Shown here: positions 50,220 through 51,833 of the stretch, in pieces
How positions within the stretch are numbered: the first letter of the stretch is position 1
Layout of the letters: each line of letters opens with the position of its first letter
DNA from: a bacterium
GTDB lineage: Bacteria > Patescibacteriota > Saccharimonadia > Saccharimonadales > Saccharimonadaceae
DNA length: 51,833 nt
Direction of reading: 5' to 3'
NCBI GenBank assembly: GCA_030530485.1
Contig: JAUMUX010000006.1
Span: forward strand, 1-51,833
Program-made: the position numbers and the translations under genes
The notes under the pieces: generated by a model
What the model saw: the letters and a program-made list of their open reading frames with translations, nothing else
What the model was told of the DNA's origin: nothing
The model's database searches: none

Positions 50220-51647
50220 TTAGATGTTTCGAACGCGGATTGTATCAGTTCCACCAACCAATCCAGGCTGACGACCAGAAATGATAACTACTGTTACCTC
50301 TTCTTTATCGCCAAAGAAATTTTGGGCTTTCAATTCTTTTGCTACTTCAAAGCCAGCAAATTCACCATCTGGGCGAACAAAACTTCGAGTGCCGTAGTTC
50401 AAACCAAGTTGTTGCGCTACGCGTTGGCTGCTGGTAACCGCGATAATTGGTAAAGCTGGGCGGTTTGCCGCAACAGTAGCAGCAGTCTGACCTGATTTAG
50501 TTTCAACTACCAAAGCGTCAGCACCGATTTGTTCAGCCAATTCAACTGCCGCAAGCGAAATCGCATTAAGCGCTTCGTTGTCGCCGCGCTCAACGATGTC
50601 TTCGATTGGTGCAACGGCTGCGTGTTCTTGAGTATAGCGAATCACAGCGCGCATTGCTCGCACAGTTTCGTAAGGGTATTTACCAGTTGCTGATTCGTCT
50701 GAAAGCATCACAACATCAGCGCCTTGGATTACGGCATTCGCAACGTCAGAAACTTCTGCGCGTGATGGTTGCGGGTTATCAACCATCGAACCCATAGTTT
50801 GTGTTGCCACAATCGAGATTTTACCGTGTTTTCGGCAAAGCGCGATAGTTTTGCGCTGAACAATTGGCACAACTTCTGGCGCAACTTCGTAAGCCATATC
50901 GCCACGCGCAATCATCACGCCGTCGGCAGCAATCACGATTTTTTCAAGCTCTTCATCCGAAACGGCACGCTTGGTTTCGATTTTTGCAATCACTTGAGCG
51001 TCGCTATTGTGCGAAGCCAGCAATTGGCGAACTATTTCAATATCTTCAGCTGTCTGAACGAAGCTCATCGCTACGTAGTCAACATCTTGAGTCGCACCAA
51101 ATTCAAGGTCGCGCATATCTTTTTCGGTTACCACATCGCCACCGAAATCAGTATCAGGCAAGTTCAAGCCTTTGCGGCTCATCAAAGTTCCCTTATTTAA
51201 TACTCGCAATTTAATTGCTGTATTTGATTGAACTTCAACAACTTCTGTTCGAACTTTTCCGTCGAAAATAAATACTGGTTCGCCAACTTTAACTTTTTCT
51301 GCCAAGTTGTATTGAACTGGCAAATTCGCCGAACCGTCGTGTGCTTCGATGGCGTAATCCAAAACGATTTCGTCGCCTTCTGCCACGTCAAAACGGTTGT
51401 CTACAAGGTCGCCGAGTCGGATTTTTGGACCTTGAAGGTCTTGCAAAATAGCAACATTTTTGCCCAGTTTAGCCGAGATTTCACGAATCTTGGCAATTTT
51501 TGCGGCGTGTTCTTCGTAAGAACCGTGCGAGAAATTCAAACGCGCACCATTGATACCGCCATTGATTAGTTTTTCGATCATTTCTTCGCTATCGCTAGCA
51601 GGCCCGATCGTAGCCAAAATCTTTGTTCGTTTATATAATGGTTTCAT
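50220..51647 (-). CDS. pyk: Pyruvate kinase
   Basis: Converts phosphoenolpyruvate and ADP to pyruvate and ATP. TKILATIGPAS, ARLNFSHGSYEEH, LQDLQGPKIRLG, VIAKIET with the catalytic lysine, and ARGDMAYEV are present. ATQTMGSM replaces the usual ATQMLESM. The full C-terminal allosteric domain is retained. Start chosen at ATG 51647 (475 residues): TATAAT (plus-strand 51656-51661) ends 8 nt before it, and the TTG at 51656 would lie within the -10. Near-leaderless. With pgk and tpiA it gives the lower half of glycolysis. Confidence 0.96.
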   Translation of the reverse strand: MKPLYKRTKILATIGPASDSEEMIEKLINGGINGARLNFSHGSYEEHAAKIAKIREISAKLGKNVAILQDLQGPKIRLGDLVDNRFDVAEGDEIVLDYAIEAHDGSANLPVQYNLAEKVKVGEPVFIFDGKVRTEVVEVQSNTAIKLRVLNKGTLMSRKGLNLPDTDFGGDVVTEKDMRDLEFGATQDVDYVAMSFVQTAEDIEIVRQLLASHNSDAQVIAKIETKRAVSDEELEKIVIAADGVMIARGDMAYEVAPEVVPIVQRKTIALCRKHGKISIVATQTMGSMVDNPQPSRAEVSDVANAVIQGADVVMLSDESATGKYPYETVRAMRAVIRYTQEHAAVAPIEDIVERGDNEALNAISLAAVELAEQIGADALVVETKSGQTAATVAANRPALPIIAVTSSQRVAQQLGLNYGTRSFVRPDGEFAGFEVAKELKAQNFFGDKEEVTVVIISGRQPGLVGGTDTIRVRNI

Positions 51648-51709
51648 ACTTATCAATTATAACATATTTTGCGGGTTTTTTATGCAGGTTTTTATTTTTA
51701 AATTTACTC

Positions 51710-51738
51710 TTGATTCAAAGCTGGCTTTCTGTTATAAT
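51710..51738 (+). promoter_or_regulatory. Promoter of tRNA-Glu
   Basis: TTGATT (51710-51715), 17-bp spacer, TATAAT (51733-51738) with extended TG. Confidence 0.85.
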
Positions 51739-51778
51739 AGCAAAGAGTTGAGTTTTATCACCCCAAAACTCGCTCAAT

Positions 51779-51833
51779 GGCCTTATCGTCTAACGGTTAG
51801 GACACCAGGTTTTCATCCTGGCAATCCGGGTTC
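51779..51833 (+). tRNA. tRNA-Glu (TTC), 3' part cut by window edge
   Basis: Acceptor strand, D arm and anticodon arm CCAGG-TTTTCAT-CCTGG (anticodon UUC) are complete. The sequence stops in the T loop. Confidence 0.93.

Overview
The window is about 52 kb of compact bacterial DNA, with standard stop codons and TGA used as stop. It most likely comes from the candidate phyla radiation (Patescibacteria), and most probably from Candidatus Saccharibacteria (TM7). I infer this from the gene content and not from any search. The clues are an alanyl-tRNA synthetase without the C-Ala domain, MurA carrying an N-terminal helix-turn-helix, a membrane-anchored ClpC-like ATPase, a lone carbamate kinase, a PilX-like pilin cluster, peptidoglycan remodelling genes, and cell-surface proteins with Gram-positive-type C-terminal sorting signals.

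Layout. 1-17 kb, mainly minus strand: tRNA-Cys, hisS, rarA (plus), exonuclease I, obgE, a LysM-CHAP wall hydrolase with a long leader, an operon of an ftsA-like gene, a baseplate-J-like membrane protein, ruvX and mltG, then alaS, and a pgk-tpiA-hypothetical operon. 17-26 kb: a tiny transcription unit that could encode a 24-residue peptide, typA, a small membrane protein, two consecutive surface-protein genes, a lone receiver protein, folD and a DUF5684-like membrane protein. 26-38 kb: murB, tRNA-Arg, a GT39-like glycosyltransferase, glyA, HTH-murA, four more tRNAs, a frameshifted methyltransferase, a ClpC-like gene with its partner, and rny. 38-42 kb: a pilin-like operon whose first gene is split by a frameshift. 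42-49 kb: two surface proteins sharing an unusual C-terminal signal, a P-type ATPase, khpA, a candidate ncRNA and trmD. 49-52 kb: tRNA-Gln, arcC, pyk and tRNA-Glu.

How the genes work together. pgk, tpiA, pyk and arcC give substrate-level ATP. murA, murB, mltG and the CHAP protein build and trim the wall. folD and glyA supply one-carbon units. hisS, alaS, typA, obgE, trmD and khpA serve translation. The surface and pilus genes fit an organism that lives attached to a host cell.

Regulation is the most distinctive part. Many housekeeping genes have a TATAAT-type -10 box only 6-10 nt before the start codon, so their mRNAs should be leaderless or nearly so. Three surface-protein genes instead have long structured leaders, and each leader contains a stretch complementary to the 3' flank of the same gene. 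I also see a strong candidate for a free-standing three-hairpin ncRNA (46397-46541) and a striking excess of the palindrome TTCGAA in all reading frames and in intergenic DNA.
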